This document shows positions 19,432 through 28,059 of a stretch of DNA of 64,000 nucleotides, piece by piece. Source of the DNA: Duganella levis (GTDB taxonomy: Bacteria > Pseudomonadota > Gammaproteobacteria > Burkholderiales > Burkholderiaceae_D). The position numbers were made by a program, and so were the translations under genes. The notes beneath the pieces are model-generated. The model made no database searches, was not told the DNA's origin, and saw only the letters and a list, made by a program, of their open reading frames with translations. The stretch spans positions 417,424 through 481,423 of the forward strand of contig NZ_WWCT01000002.1 in assembly GCF_009857605.1 (NCBI RefSeq), in the 5' to 3' direction. The first letter of the stretch is position 1. Each line of letters opens with the position of its first letter.

Positions 19432-20574
19432 TCAAGTATTCAGGGTGAATTCGGTGAAGGAGGCTTCGCTGGCAGGCGGCTTGGCCTCCGGTTCGGCCTG
19501 GGCGGTTTTGCTGTCCGGGCCATTATTGATGAGCCACAGCAGATTGGTGGCTGAATCGGCGTTGGCCAGCGCTTCGTCCTGGCTGATCAGCCCATCCTGC
19601 ACCAGCTTGAGCAGCGACTGCTCAAACGATTGCGAGCCGGGCGACAGACTCTTCTCCATCGCTTCCTTGATCTGGCCAATTTCGCCTTGCTCGATCAGGT
19701 CCGAGATGTAGCGCGTATTGACCATCACCTCCACCGCCGCCGAGCGCGTGCCGCCGTTGACCGAGCGCACCAGCCGCTGCGACACAATCGCCTTGATGGC
19801 GCTCGACAGATCCTGCAGCAGGGCAGGGCGGTTTTCGATCGGATAGAAGCTGATGATGCGATTGAGCGCGTTGTAGCTGTTATTGGCGTGCAGCGTCGCC
19901 AGCACCAGGTGGCCCGACTGCGCGTAGGCCAGCGCCGCCGCCATGGTCTCCTTGTCGCGGATCTCGCCGATCAGAATGCAGTCCGGCGCCTGGCGCATCG
20001 AGTTGCGCAGCGCGGTGGCAAAGTCCCTGGCGTCGCTGCCGATCTCGCGCTGGTTGACGATGGATTTCTTGTTGCGGAACAGGTACTCGATCGGATCTTC
20101 CAGCGTCAGGATATGGCCGGAGCGGAGGTCGTTGCGGTGATCCAGCATCGAGGCGATGGTGGTCGATTTGCCGGATCCGGTGGCGCCCACCAGCAGCAGC
20201 AAGCCGCGCTTTTCCATGATCAGGTCCGCCAGCACCGACGGCAGCTGCAAATCGGCCAGCAGCGGGATGGTGGCGGGCACAAAGCGGAACACGGCGGAGA
20301 TGCTGCCGCGCTGCTTGAACGCCGACAGGCGGAAGCGGCCCAGATTCGGCACCGACACGCCCATGTTCAATTCATTGGTGTCAGCCAGTTCGTCCATCTG
20401 CTCCGGCGTGGCGATTTCCGCCAGCAGGGCATGGATGTTTTCCGGCTCCAGCTTTTGCTGGTTGATCGGGATGAGGTTCCCGTTGATCTTGATGTGAACC
20501 GGAGAGTTCACCGCGAAGAACATGTCCGACGCGTTTTTTTCCTTCATCAGCTGGAACAGGCGGTCCATGGCCAT
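19432..20574 (-). CDS. pilU: PilU-type twitching-motility ATPase
   Basis: A 380-aa type IV pilus retraction-associated ATPase. An N-terminal PAS-like domain is followed by a RecA core with Walker A GATGSGKSTTIAS (about 137), the Asp box ILTLEDPIEYLF, Walker B CILIGEIRDKETM and the His box HLVLATLHANN. The opening MDRLFQLMKEKNASDMFF and the C-terminal extension mark it as PilU rather than PilT. GGAGA six bases before the ATG at 20574 fixes the start. pilT is not in the window. Confidence 0.92.
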   Translation of the reverse strand: MAMDRLFQLMKEKNASDMFFAVNSPVHIKINGNLIPINQQKLEPENIHALLAEIATPEQMDELADTNELNMGVSVPNLGRFRLSAFKQRGSISAVFRFVPATIPLLADLQLPSVLADLIMEKRGLLLLVGATGSGKSTTIASMLDHRNDLRSGHILTLEDPIEYLFRNKKSIVNQREIGSDARDFATALRNSMRQAPDCILIGEIRDKETMAAALAYAQSGHLVLATLHANNSYNALNRIISFYPIENRPALLQDLSSAIKAIVSQRLVRSVNGGTRSAAVEVMVNTRYISDLIEQGEIGQIKEAMEKSLSPGSQSFEQSLLKLVQDGLISQDEALANADSATNLLWLINNGPDSKTAQAEPEAKPPASEASFTEFTLNT

Positions 20575-20598
20575 GGCGAATCTCCGGTTTGTACTACA

Positions 20599-21426
20599 TT
20601 AAACGCCGCGCAGCAGTTCGTTGATGCTGGTTTTGGAGCGGGTCTGCGCATCGACGCGCTTGACGATCACCGCGCAGTACAGCGAGTACTTGCCGTCTTC
20701 CGATGGCAGCGAACCCGATACCACCACCGAACCCGAAGGCACGCGGCCGTAGGTCACTTCGCCGGTGGCGCGGTCGTAGATCTTGGTCGACTGGCCGATG
20801 TACACGCCCATCGAGATCACCGAGTTCTCTTCGACGATCACGCCTTCGACGATTTCCGAACGGGCGCCGATGAAGCAGTTGTCTTCGATGATGGTCGGAT
20901 TGGCTTGCATAGGTTCCAGCACGCCGCCGATGCCAACGCCGCCCGACAGGTGGACGTTCTTGCCGATCTGCGCGCACGAACCGACGGTGGCCCAGGTGTC
21001 GACCATCGCGCCTTCATCGACGTAGGCGCCGATGTTGACGTAGGACGGCATCAGCACCACGTTCTTGGCGATGAAGGAACCGCGGCGCGCCACAGCTGGC
21101 GGCACCACGCGGAAACCGCCCTTGGCGAAATCGTCGGCGGTGTAGTTGGCGAACTTGGTCGGCACTTTGTCGTAGAACTGCATGGTGCCGTCCGATGGCA
21201 GCACGACGTTGTTCTCCAGGCGGAACGACAGCAGCACGGCCTTCTTGACCCACTGGTTGACCACCCAGGTGCCGGTGGCTTTGTCGGCTACGCGAATGGT
21301 GCCCGCGTCCAGGCCAGCCAGCACGTGGTTGACTGCTTCGCGCAGTTCGGCGGCGCCGTTGGACGGGTTGATGTTCGCGCGGTCTTCCCAGGCGGTTTCG
21401 ATGATGTTCTGGAGTTGTTGGCTCAT
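20599..21426 (-). CDS. dapD: DapD, tetrahydrodipicolinate N-succinyltransferase
   Basis: A 275-aa enzyme that transfers succinate from succinyl-CoA to tetrahydrodipicolinate. An N-terminal helical domain ([19 protein letters not shown]) is followed by left-handed beta-helix hexapeptide repeats at about 100-235 (for example [26 protein letters not shown]). This is typical DapD. It is 10 bp downstream of dapC and likely co-transcribed. Confidence 0.97.
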   Translation of the reverse strand: MSQQLQNIIETAWEDRANINPSNGAAELREAVNHVLAGLDAGTIRVADKATGTWVVNQWVKKAVLLSFRLENNVVLPSDGTMQFYDKVPTKFANYTADDFAKGGFRVVPPAVARRGSFIAKNVVLMPSYVNIGAYVDEGAMVDTWATVGSCAQIGKNVHLSGGVGIGGVLEPMQANPTIIEDNCFIGARSEIVEGVIVEENSVISMGVYIGQSTKIYDRATGEVTYGRVPSGSVVVSGSLPSEDGKYSLYCAVIVKRVDAQTRSKTSINELLRGV

Positions 21427-21436
21427 GATGGACTCT

Positions 21437-22648
21437 TTATTTATTAAGGGACTTGCAGAATTGGACGATGCGCTGGGCCGCTTCCAGGCCTTCCGCCGTT
21501 TCGGCGACCAGTGCCATGCGGATGCGGTTGCGGCCTGGGTTGACGCCATGCGCTTCGCGCGCCAGGTAGCTGCCCGGCAGTACGGTGACATTATATTCGG
21601 CGTACAGGCGCTGAGCGAATTCGGTGTCGGACAGGCCGGTGCGGCTGACGTCAGCCCACAGGTAGAAGCCGGCGTCCGGCAGTTCGACATCCAGCACTTC
21701 CTTCAGCAAAGGCGTGATGGCGTTGAACTTGGCGCGGTATTGTTCGCGGTTTTGTTCGACATGGGTTTCGTCGTTCCACGCCGCGATCGACGCAGCCTGC
21801 ACGGAGAGGCTCATGGCGCCGCCGTGATAGGTGCGGTACAACAGGAATTTTTTCAGCACGTCGGCGTCGCCGGCCACAAAGCCCGAGCGCATGCCCGGCA
21901 CGTTGGAGCGCTTCGACAGGCTGCTGAACACCACCAGGCGCGCATACGGCTGGTCGATCGTGGCCAGGCCCAGTTGATGGGCCGCTTCCATCGCGCCCAG
22001 CGGCGGCTCGCCCTGGTAGATCTCGGAGTAGCACTCGTCGGCGGCGATGATGAAGTTGTAGCGCTCCGACAGCGCGAACAGGTTTTCCCAGTCGGTCAGC
22101 GACAGCACGGCGCCGGTCGGGTTGCCCGGCGAGCAGACGAACAGCAGCGCCACGCGCTGCCATACCTCGGCCGGAATACTGTCGTAGTCGCAGCCGAAGT
22201 TGCGTGACGGGTCGGAGTTGATGAAGTACGGCTCGGCGCCGGCCAGGTAGGCCGCGCCTTCATAAATCTGGTAGAACGGATTCGGGCTGACCACCAGCGA
22301 CTTGGCGTCCTTGTCGATCACTGCCTGGGCCAGCGCAAACAGCGCCTCGCGCGAGCCGTTCACCGGCAGCACCTGGGTGGCGGGATTCAGCTTGGGCAGG
22401 TTGTAGCGGCGTTCCAGCCACCCGGCGATGGCGGCGCGCATCTCGGGCGAACCGATGGTGGTTGGATAGACGGCCAGACCGGCCAGGTTGTCGGCCAGCG
22501 CCTGCTCGATGAACTTGGGCGTCGGATGCTTGGGCTCACCCATGCCAAGGCTGATGGCCTTGTACTCGGGGGCGGGCGTGACCTGCTCAAACAGCAGACG
22601 CAGTTTTTCGAACGGGTAGGGATGCAGCTTGTCGAGAAGTGGATTCAT
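21437..22648 (-). CDS. dapC: DapC, succinyldiaminopimelate transaminase
   Basis: A 403-aa fold-type I PLP aminotransferase making N-succinyl-L,L-diaminopimelate. The PLP lysine lies in [18 protein letters not shown] (about 236). [19 protein letters not shown] and [12 protein letters not shown] (conserved Asn) are also present. It is the first gene of the leftward dap string. No Shine-Dalgarno sequence precedes the ATG, and a TATAAT box ends eight bases before it, so the mRNA is probably leaderless. Confidence 0.95.
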   Translation of the reverse strand: MNPLLDKLHPYPFEKLRLLFEQVTPAPEYKAISLGMGEPKHPTPKFIEQALADNLAGLAVYPTTIGSPEMRAAIAGWLERRYNLPKLNPATQVLPVNGSREALFALAQAVIDKDAKSLVVSPNPFYQIYEGAAYLAGAEPYFINSDPSRNFGCDYDSIPAEVWQRVALLFVCSPGNPTGAVLSLTDWENLFALSERYNFIIAADECYSEIYQGEPPLGAMEAAHQLGLATIDQPYARLVVFSSLSKRSNVPGMRSGFVAGDADVLKKFLLYRTYHGGAMSLSVQAASIAAWNDETHVEQNREQYRAKFNAITPLLKEVLDVELPDAGFYLWADVSRTGLSDTEFAQRLYAEYNVTVLPGSYLAREAHGVNPGRNRIRMALVAETAEGLEAAQRIVQFCKSLNK

Positions 22649-22656
22649 AGTCTTTG

Positions 22657-22685
22657 ATTATAGCGCCTCCACGCCTGCCCGGTCA
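22657..22685 (-). promoter_or_regulatory. dapC promoter giving a leaderless or near-leaderless mRNA
   Basis: On the minus strand a consensus -10 TATAAT (22662-22657) is preceded after 18 bp by ATGACC (22685-22680), a fair -35. Only eight bases separate the -10 from the ATG at 22648, so the transcript should begin within one or two bases of the start codon. There is no purine-rich ribosome site in that gap, which fits leaderless initiation. Confidence 0.6.
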
Positions 22686-22736
22686 TCCATGCTAAATTGT
22701 TAAACTAATCGAATTCATCATCATTGGACGGAAAAG

Positions 22737-24554
22737 ATGGAACACAACGAGATCGCGCTGGAGGCGCAGGTCAGCCGCAAGGTGATGGCGGCACGCCTGG
22801 CAGTGGGGCTGGTGCAGGGATTGCTGTTGTATTGGCTGTACGCCGCCGGCCGCGATGTAGCGTGGCCGGCCACTGCGCCATACCTGATGGTGCCGCTGCT
22901 GGCGGTGCTGCTAATACTGCCGGTATTGCTGGTCTCCAGCCTTGGCCATCTGGCGCCGCGCCAGGCGGTTGTCTGGTTGCTGGCGGCGCTGGCCGTGCTG
23001 CTGGTGCTGGCGCTGCATGATGTGTGGCGCGGGGTGAACAACGATCCCTTGCTGGGCGACTGGAACGACAAGCCGGTATTCTCGCCGTCCATGCTGCTGG
23101 TGTTCTTCAGCTGCGTGTTTTTCTTCATCGCCCACGCGCTGGTGCTGGCCGGCGCGCAGGACGGCAAACGCATCGCCAGCTACAACACGTATTTTGAAGT
23201 GGCGTGGAAGCTGGCGATACAGCTGCTGTTTTCCGCCTTCTTCGTTGGCGCGCTGTTCCTGGTGCTGCACATGGGCGCCACCCTGTTCATGCTGGTCAAG
23301 CTGAATTTCCTGCATAAGCTGCTGGAGAATTCGTGGTTCAACGTGCCGGTGATCTGCACCGCCTTCTCCTGCGCGATGCATGTGACGGACGTGCGGCCGT
23401 CGATCGTGCGCGGCATCCGCACCTTGCTGCTGTTGCTGATGTCGTGGATCTTGCCGGTGGCCGTGGTGCTGGTGACCGGCTTCCTGTGCACGCTGCCGTT
23501 CACCGGCCTGACCGCGCTGTGGGAGACGCGTCACGCCACGTCGGTGCTGCTGTTCACAGCGGCGGTGCTGCTGGTGCTGATCAACGCCGCCTTCCAGAAC
23601 GGCCAGGCGATCGTCGCCTTGCCGCTGCGGGTGGGCGCGCGCACCGCCGCCATCCTGATCCTGCCGGTGATCATGGTCGGCATCTATGCGTTGGGACTGC
23701 GGGTGATGCAGTATGGCTGGACCGCGGACCGCGTGACCGCAGCCGCCTGCCTTCTGGTGGCCAGCAGCTACGCCATCGGCTACCTGTGGGCCGCGTACCA
23801 GTACGACACCTGGCTGCAGCCGCTGGCGGTGGTGAATATCTTCACCTCGTTCCTGGTGCTGGCGGTGTTACTGGCCTTATTTACACCGATTGCCGACCCG
23901 GCGCGCATCGGCGTCCATAGCCAGATGGCGCGGCTGGCCAAGGGCAAGATCGTCGCCGCCAAGTTTGATTTCCGCTATCTGCGCTTTGAGGGCGGCCGAT
24001 ATGGGCAAGCGGCGCTGGAAGAGCTAAAGCGCAGCACGGGTCCGGACGCTGCGCTGCTGCAGCGCGAGGCCGCCGCCGTGCAGGCGCTGGATCTCAAACA
24101 GCGCTGGCGACCGCCGGTGCGCTCGACCGCGCCGGTGTCGGTCGTCGCCAATATGACAGTGTGGCCCGCTGGCGCGCAGCTGCCGGCTAGTTTTGTGGCG
24201 CAAAAGTGGGAGGCTATGCAAGACGATCGCAAGCCGGACTGCCTGACCAGCAAGGACGGTAAATGCGACGCCTTTATCCTCGACGTGGGCGGTGACGGCA
24301 AGCAGGAGGTGCTGCTGGTAGCGAACTCGTATGGAAGCCAGGGCCGCCTGTTCGCAGCGGGGGCGGACGGTAACTGGACTGTAGCCGCTACCATGAGCTA
24401 CCGCGACACCGCCTGCAAGCAGGTGATAGAAAAATTGCGCAAAGGCGAATTCAATCTGGCCGACCGGCCTTACAAAGACCTGAACGTCGGCGGCCATCGC
24501 GTGGAATTTGAGATCAGCGCCACGCCGGAAGATGAGTGCTCGAAGATCAAGTAG
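22737..24554 (+). CDS. DUF4153-family polytopic membrane protein
   Basis: A 605-aa protein. About residues 15-400 hold 11-12 transmembrane segments with the DUF4153 pattern, and a soluble C-terminal domain at about 405-605 faces one side of the membrane. The C-terminal domain contains KDGKCDAFILDVGGDGKQEVLLV, an FG-GAP-like D-x-D/N-G-D metal loop. Function is unknown. The family is often described as an uncharacterised inner-membrane protein. It stands alone, and its last 8 bp overlap the convergent MerR gene. The Shine-Dalgarno ahead of ATG 22737 is GGAAAAGATGG. Confidence 0.8.
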   Translation: MEHNEIALEAQVSRKVMAARLAVGLVQGLLLYWLYAAGRDVAWPATAPYLMVPLLAVLLILPVLLVSSLGHLAPRQAVVWLLAALAVLLVLALHDVWRGVNNDPLLGDWNDKPVFSPSMLLVFFSCVFFFIAHALVLAGAQDGKRIASYNTYFEVAWKLAIQLLFSAFFVGALFLVLHMGATLFMLVKLNFLHKLLENSWFNVPVICTAFSCAMHVTDVRPSIVRGIRTLLLLLMSWILPVAVVLVTGFLCTLPFTGLTALWETRHATSVLLFTAAVLLVLINAAFQNGQAIVALPLRVGARTAAILILPVIMVGIYALGLRVMQYGWTADRVTAAACLLVASSYAIGYLWAAYQYDTWLQPLAVVNIFTSFLVLAVLLALFTPIADPARIGVHSQMARLAKGKIVAAKFDFRYLRFEGGRYGQAALEELKRSTGPDAALLQREAAAVQALDLKQRWRPPVRSTAPVSVVANMTVWPAGAQLPASFVAQKWEAMQDDRKPDCLTSKDGKCDAFILDVGGDGKQEVLLVANSYGSQGRLFAAGADGNWTVAATMSYRDTACKQVIEKLRKGEFNLADRPYKDLNVGGHRVEFEISATPEDECSKIK

Positions 24555-24915
24555 CCGCGCTTTGCAGCGGGCAGTCCTGCATGTCGTCGCCGAGGCGGCG
24601 CGCCAGCTCACCGCGTAGCAGGTGCAGGCCGTTGATGCGCTGGTCGATATCGGCCAGCTTGCGTTCCAGCGCCGCGCGCAATTGCGGTCCGGCTGCATCC
24701 GGTTCGGCCAGCAGCGGCAGGTCGGCCTCGATTTCAGCCAGCGTGAAGCCGAGCGTTTGCGCCAGTTTTATGTAGCGCAGCCAGTCCACCGCCTCCGGCG
24801 GATAGTCGCGGTAGCCATTGGCGCTGCGGCGCGCGCGCAGCAGGCCGCGCTTCTCGTAGAAGCGCAAGGTGTCGCGGCTTAGCCCCGTGGCGCTGGCGAT
24901 TTCGCCGATTTGCAT
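24547..24915 (-). CDS. MerR-family transcriptional regulator
   Basis: A 122-aa MerR regulator. The winged helix is IGEIASATGLSRDTLRFYEKRGLL, followed by the wing NGYRDYPPEAVDWL and a dimerisation coiled coil (EIEADLPLL...ALERKLADIDQRI). A C-terminal Cys is present (MQDCPL) but not the paired metal-binding Cys of CueR or ZntR, so it may sense a small organic molecule or oxidant. It is divergent from the small membrane protein at 24994, with a perfect MerR-type operator between them. Confidence 0.9.
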   Translation of the reverse strand: MQIGEIASATGLSRDTLRFYEKRGLLRARRSANGYRDYPPEAVDWLRYIKLAQTLGFTLAEIEADLPLLAEPDAAGPQLRAALERKLADIDQRINGLHLLRGELARRLGDDMQDCPLQSAAT

Positions 24916-24935
24916 CTGAAGTCTCCCAATATCGC

Positions 24936-24967
24936 TTGACCCTGGAGTGTACTCCAGCCTTTAGCAT
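24936..24967 (+). promoter_or_regulatory. MerR-type operator-promoter
   Basis: A -35 TTGACC (24936-24941) is followed by the perfect dyad CTGGAGT-GT-ACTCCAG (24942-24957) and a -10 TTAGCA/TAGCAT (24961-24967). The spacer is 19-20 bp, longer than the 17-bp optimum, with the palindrome inside it. This is the diagnostic layout of MerR-controlled promoters, in which the regulator untwists the overlong spacer. It drives the downstream small membrane protein. Confidence 0.85.
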
Positions 24968-24993
24968 GGCTCCATCATTCATTGGGAGAGCTC

Positions 24994-25452
24994 ATGCTGA
25001 CATCCACCACCTACCGCCGCATCGTCCTCGGTAGCGCTGTATATGACCTGCTGGTCACCGCGCCATTTGCCACGCCCTGGAGTTTCGCCTACGCGCATGC
25101 GCAGCTGGACGGCATCAACCAGGCGCTCGGCGGCGCCGCGCTGCCCGCGTTCATGCCGTTCCATGTGCTGTTTGCCTGTCTGCTGGGTAGTGTGGTGCTG
25201 GTGTGGGCAGCGCTGCGCATCAGCGATCCGCAGCCGCGCTACGGCCGCTTCGACGGCGTCGCGCGGCTGCTGTTCACTACCTGGATGATCTGGGCGCTGA
25301 CAGCTACCGGTCAGCCGCTGCTGTGGCTATTTATCGTGCCGGAGCTGGCGTGGGGTGTTATCCAATGGTTGCCAGTAGCGCCGCCGTCGAGCGCACATGG
25401 CCAAGAATCGGGAAGATGGCCTGTACCGAAAACTGGTGCATCTCCGCCTTGA
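24994..25452 (+). CDS. small polytopic membrane protein under MerR control
   Basis: A 152-aa protein with four predicted transmembrane segments (about 12-32, 48-70, 85-107 and 110-128) and no recognised catalytic motif. GGGAG precedes the ATG at 24994. The reading frame runs 95 bp into the convergent isochorismatase-like gene. The final 22 residues are hydrophilic and unlike the rest, so the natural end may be nearer WLPVA, with the stop lost or a frameshift. Function is unknown; it is probably the main target of the neighbouring MerR regulator. Confidence 0.7.
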   Translation: MLTSTTYRRIVLGSAVYDLLVTAPFATPWSFAYAHAQLDGINQALGGAALPAFMPFHVLFACLLGSVVLVWAALRISDPQPRYGRFDGVARLLFTTWMIWALTATGQPLLWLFIVPELAWGVIQWLPVAPPSSAHGQESGRWPVPKTGASPP

Positions 25453-25912
25453 GGCTGGACATGGCGTCTTCTGCGAACATTAGCGCGTAGCCCAGGTCCT
25501 GCGCTGCGCGCGCGGTGGATTCCACGCCGAAGTTGGTGGCGATGCCGCCCAGGATGATGGTCTTGATGCCGCGCCGGCGCAGTTGCTGGTCCAGCGAGGT
25601 GCCGTGGAAGGCGCCCCATTGGCGCTTGTCAATGACGATGTCGCCCGGCTGCATGCCGGCCGCGTCGACAATTTCCCACGCCTGCGGTGGCAGTAGCGGG
25701 GCGGATGGATCGCGGCTGATTGAGACGTCCGCAGGCTGCGGCCGCAGTTCGTTGACCAGCACGCGCACGTAGACCACCGTGCCGCCCTTGCTGCGCACCG
25801 CGTCCGCCAGCCGCGCGCCGTTTTCCACTACCTGCTGCGCGGAGTGCGGCGCCAGCGTGCGTGCCACGTTGCTATGTTGAAGATCGATTAATACCAGTGC
25901 TGTCGTTTCCAT
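25358..25912 (-). CDS. isochorismatase-like hydrolase lacking the nucleophilic Cys
   Basis: A 184-aa isochorismatase-fold protein. The catalytic Asp (LVLIDLQH, residue about 10) and Lys (IVIDKRQWGAFHGT) are present. The position of the nucleophilic Cys is Gly (GIATNFGVESTARAAQ). EntB/PhzD-type isochorismatases also lack this Cys, and a TNFGVEST subfamily is widespread, so the fold is intact but cysteine-hydrolase chemistry is unlikely. AAGGAGCG precedes the ATG. It is divergent from a TetR regulator, with twin operators between. Confidence 0.88.
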   Translation of the reverse strand: METTALVLIDLQHSNVARTLAPHSAQQVVENGARLADAVRSKGGTVVYVRVLVNELRPQPADVSISRDPSAPLLPPQAWEIVDAAGMQPGDIVIDKRQWGAFHGTSLDQQLRRRGIKTIILGGIATNFGVESTARAAQDLGYALMFAEDAMSSLKAEMHQFSVQAIFPILGHVRSTAALLATIG

Positions 25913-25931
25913 GGTATGCGCTCCTTGAATG

Positions 25932-25978
25932 TGAGAGTGTCCTCATATATTGTAGCCTATAATGTGAGGATGTCCTCA
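25932..25978. promoter_or_regulatory. twin TetR operators between the isochorismatase-like gene and tetR
   Basis: Two near-identical 14-bp sites, TGAGAGTGTCCTCA (25932-25945) and TGAGGATGTCCTCA (25965-25978), each with TGAG/CTCA half-sites, are set 33 bp apart, about three helical turns on one DNA face. The second covers the regulator's start codon. Between them lies a consensus TATAAT (25958-25963) for the rightward gene. The first lies just upstream of the leftward gene's ribosome site. The layout predicts repression of both genes. Confidence 0.75.
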
Positions 25979-26575
25979 GATGCTCAAAAACGGCGCAAGC
26001 CGCAGCAGTTGCGCGGCGAGCAGCGCATGGCCGCCATGCTGGATGCCGCCGCCGCTGTCTTCGCCGAATCCGGCTTCGATGCCGCCACCATGACCGCCAT
26101 CGCCGAGCGTTCCGGCTCGTCGATTGGCGCGCTGTATCAATACTTCCCCAACAAGCTGACGCTGGCCCGCGCGCTGCGCGAACAGTATGGCGAAGACATG
26201 GCGCAGCGCTGGAGCGGCCTGACAACCGATGCCGCCCACCTGAGCGTGAACGCACTGGCGGACCGGGTATTCGATTTGATGATCGGTTTCTTTGACGAGC
26301 ATCCGGCTTATTTCACGCTGTTGAACGCCACGCTGGGCTACCAGCGCAGCGCCGATGCCCGCCAGCGTTTGCGGGCGCAATTCGGCGCGGTGTTAAGGCA
26401 GAAAAATCCGGAGATGGAGGAGGCGGACGCGCTGCGCACCGCCAATGTAGCGCTGCAAATCGTGAAGGGATTGAATCCGTTGTACGCGCAAGCCAGTGCG
26501 GCCGAGCGCCGCGAACTGGTGGCGGAATTCAAGCTGGCCTTGCAGGCCTACCTGAAAATCCGCCTGCATAAATAA
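25970..26575 (+). CDS. TetR-family transcriptional regulator
   Basis: A 201-aa TetR repressor. The DNA-binding domain spans about 18-65 (MAAMLDAAAAVFAESGFDAATMTAIAERSGSS split over two helices, then IGALYQYFPNKLTL). The ligand-binding helical domain is C-terminal. The ATG at 25970 is seven bases after a TATAAT box with no ribosome site, so the mRNA is probably leaderless. It most likely represses itself and the divergent isochorismatase-like gene. Its stop abuts the convergent dipeptidase gene. Confidence 0.9.
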   Translation: MSSDAQKRRKPQQLRGEQRMAAMLDAAAAVFAESGFDAATMTAIAERSGSSIGALYQYFPNKLTLARALREQYGEDMAQRWSGLTTDAAHLSVNALADRVFDLMIGFFDEHPAYFTLLNATLGYQRSADARQRLRAQFGAVLRQKNPEMEEADALRTANVALQIVKGLNPLYAQASAAERRELVAEFKLALQAYLKIRLHK

Positions 26576-27568
26576 TCAAGCGGCTTTGGCTAGCGCCGCT
26601 TCGGGTGTGCCCCAGACCTGCTGCGCCACACGCATCATGTTGCGGCCCAGGACCAGCTCCGCCTCGGTCTCGCTCATGCCGGTGCGGCGCAATGCGGCCG
26701 GCAGTTCGCGCCAGACTTCCGGCGGCGTAAAGCTGGGCGGCTTGTCGGCGCTGTAGCCGGCGGACGCGGGCCACCAGTGTTCCGCGTCGAAGTCGCCGGG
26801 CGGCGTGTCGTCCAGGCCGGGCTGCTGGAAGCAGATATCCAAACCAATTCCCGCATGCCGGACGCCCACCAGGTCCGCAATGTAGGCCACGTGACGCGCC
26901 ACGTCGTTGGCGTCCGGCTGTGCGCTACCGAGGAAGAACGAGAGGCCGGACACGCACACCACGCCGCCGGTCGCCGCGCAGGCGCGTATCTGTTCATCGG
27001 TGACGTTGCGGCCGTGCTGCACCAGCGTGTACGGATTGGCGTGGCTGAAGATCACCGGCTGCGATGAGGCGTTCATGATCTCCAGGCTGCACAGGCGCCC
27101 CGTGTGCGAACAATCCATCAGGATGCCGTTCTCGTTGACTGCTTCCACCATGCGCTGGCCCAGCGTCGTCAGGCCGCGCGTGACGTCATGGCAGCCGTCC
27201 GCCACGCTGTTATTGCGGTTGTAGGCGAAGTGAATCTGGCGCACGCCCAGTTGCGCGTACAGCGCTACCATGTCCGGCTGCTCCAGCAGCGGCAGCGCGC
27301 CTTCCAGGTCGAAGCTGATCGCCATGCGGCCATCGGCGGCGGCCTGGATGATGTCGTCCACGCTGGACACCAGTGCATAGCGTTCCGGATCGGCGGCGAT
27401 GGTGGCGCGGTAGCCGGCGATCACCGACATCACCTGCGACAGCGGGTTCATGTCCGCACCCACGTTGAGCGACACGTAATTGACGCCGGCGGCATGCAGT
27501 CGGCGAACGGGCGTGAAGTCGGCCAGCGGGTGCTGGGGCAGGCAGGCATGGGCATCCCAATTGATCAT
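26576..27568 (-). CDS. membrane-dipeptidase (M19 renal dipeptidase) family protein
   Basis: A 330-aa amidohydrolase-fold protein. Metal-ligand motifs are visible: DAHACLP (HxD-like, here with DAH) at the N-terminus, the bridging Glu in SFDLEGALPLL, MDCSHTG and VIFSHANP, and a terminal Asp in GIGLDICF. It lacks a signal peptide, so it is probably cytoplasmic despite the family name. M19 enzymes hydrolyse dipeptides, including D-amino-acid-containing ones. It stands alone. Confidence 0.88.
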   Translation of the reverse strand: MINWDAHACLPQHPLADFTPVRRLHAAGVNYVSLNVGADMNPLSQVMSVIAGYRATIAADPERYALVSSVDDIIQAAADGRMAISFDLEGALPLLEQPDMVALYAQLGVRQIHFAYNRNNSVADGCHDVTRGLTTLGQRMVEAVNENGILMDCSHTGRLCSLEIMNASSQPVIFSHANPYTLVQHGRNVTDEQIRACAATGGVVCVSGLSFFLGSAQPDANDVARHVAYIADLVGVRHAGIGLDICFQQPGLDDTPPGDFDAEHWWPASAGYSADKPPSFTPPEVWRELPAALRRTGMSETEAELVLGRNMMRVAQQVWGTPEAALAKAA

Positions 27569-27642
27569 GGCACTTTTTCTTTATCAAAACGGCTATTTTG
27601 CATGATAATGGATCGTGTGTATCGACACCGGGGAAAATTCTT

Positions 27643-28017
27643 ATGCGTTTATCCTGTTTGATGTTGTTGGCCGTGCTGTGCGCCGGCGCGCATGCGCAAG
27701 GAACCAAGAAAGATCCGTATCTGGATGCGGCGGCCAGTGCGGCGCAGGTCAAGGCGCTGCAGGACCGCACCGATCCGGCCGTGAAGAAGGCGGTGGCCGA
27801 TGCCATGGCGGCCGAGGTGCCGCCACCGCCGCTGCTGCAAAGCGTGCCCGATTTCAGCGTCGCCAAGTCGGACATCATGACCGCAGCCTTCATCGACGCC
27901 AAGGTGCCGGACTGCCTGCATTCGGAGGGCCTGAAGCGGCAGTCGACCTTTTTCCTGGGTGGGTATTTGGCGCTGCCGTTCATCCCCATCGCCGCGCTGC
28001 GGGGGAAATGCAACTAG
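27643..28017 (+). CDS. small exported protein of unknown function
   Basis: A 124-aa protein with a signal peptide (1-19, LLAVLCAGAHA) and a short mature chain with two Cys residues (VPDCLHSEG and the terminal KCN), probably a disulfide. The C-terminal FFLGGYLALPFIPIAALRG is hydrophobic and could anchor it. I do not recognise the family; similar short proteins are common in Oxalobacteraceae. GGGGAAAATTCTT precedes the ATG at 27643. It is followed by rhlE. Confidence 0.7.
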   Translation: MRLSCLMLLAVLCAGAHAQGTKKDPYLDAAASAAQVKALQDRTDPAVKKAVADAMAAEVPPPPLLQSVPDFSVAKSDIMTAAFIDAKVPDCLHSEGLKRQSTFFLGGYLALPFIPIAALRGKCN

Positions 28018-28059
28018 CATGCTTTATACTTGCGCCTAATTTACTGATTTTAGGCCGAT

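Noticed and set aside
19630..21447. A 605-codon plus-strand frame opposite pilU and dapD
   Set aside because: Antisense shadow of two clear enzymes; rich in Arg, His and Gln as expected of reversed GC-rich codons.
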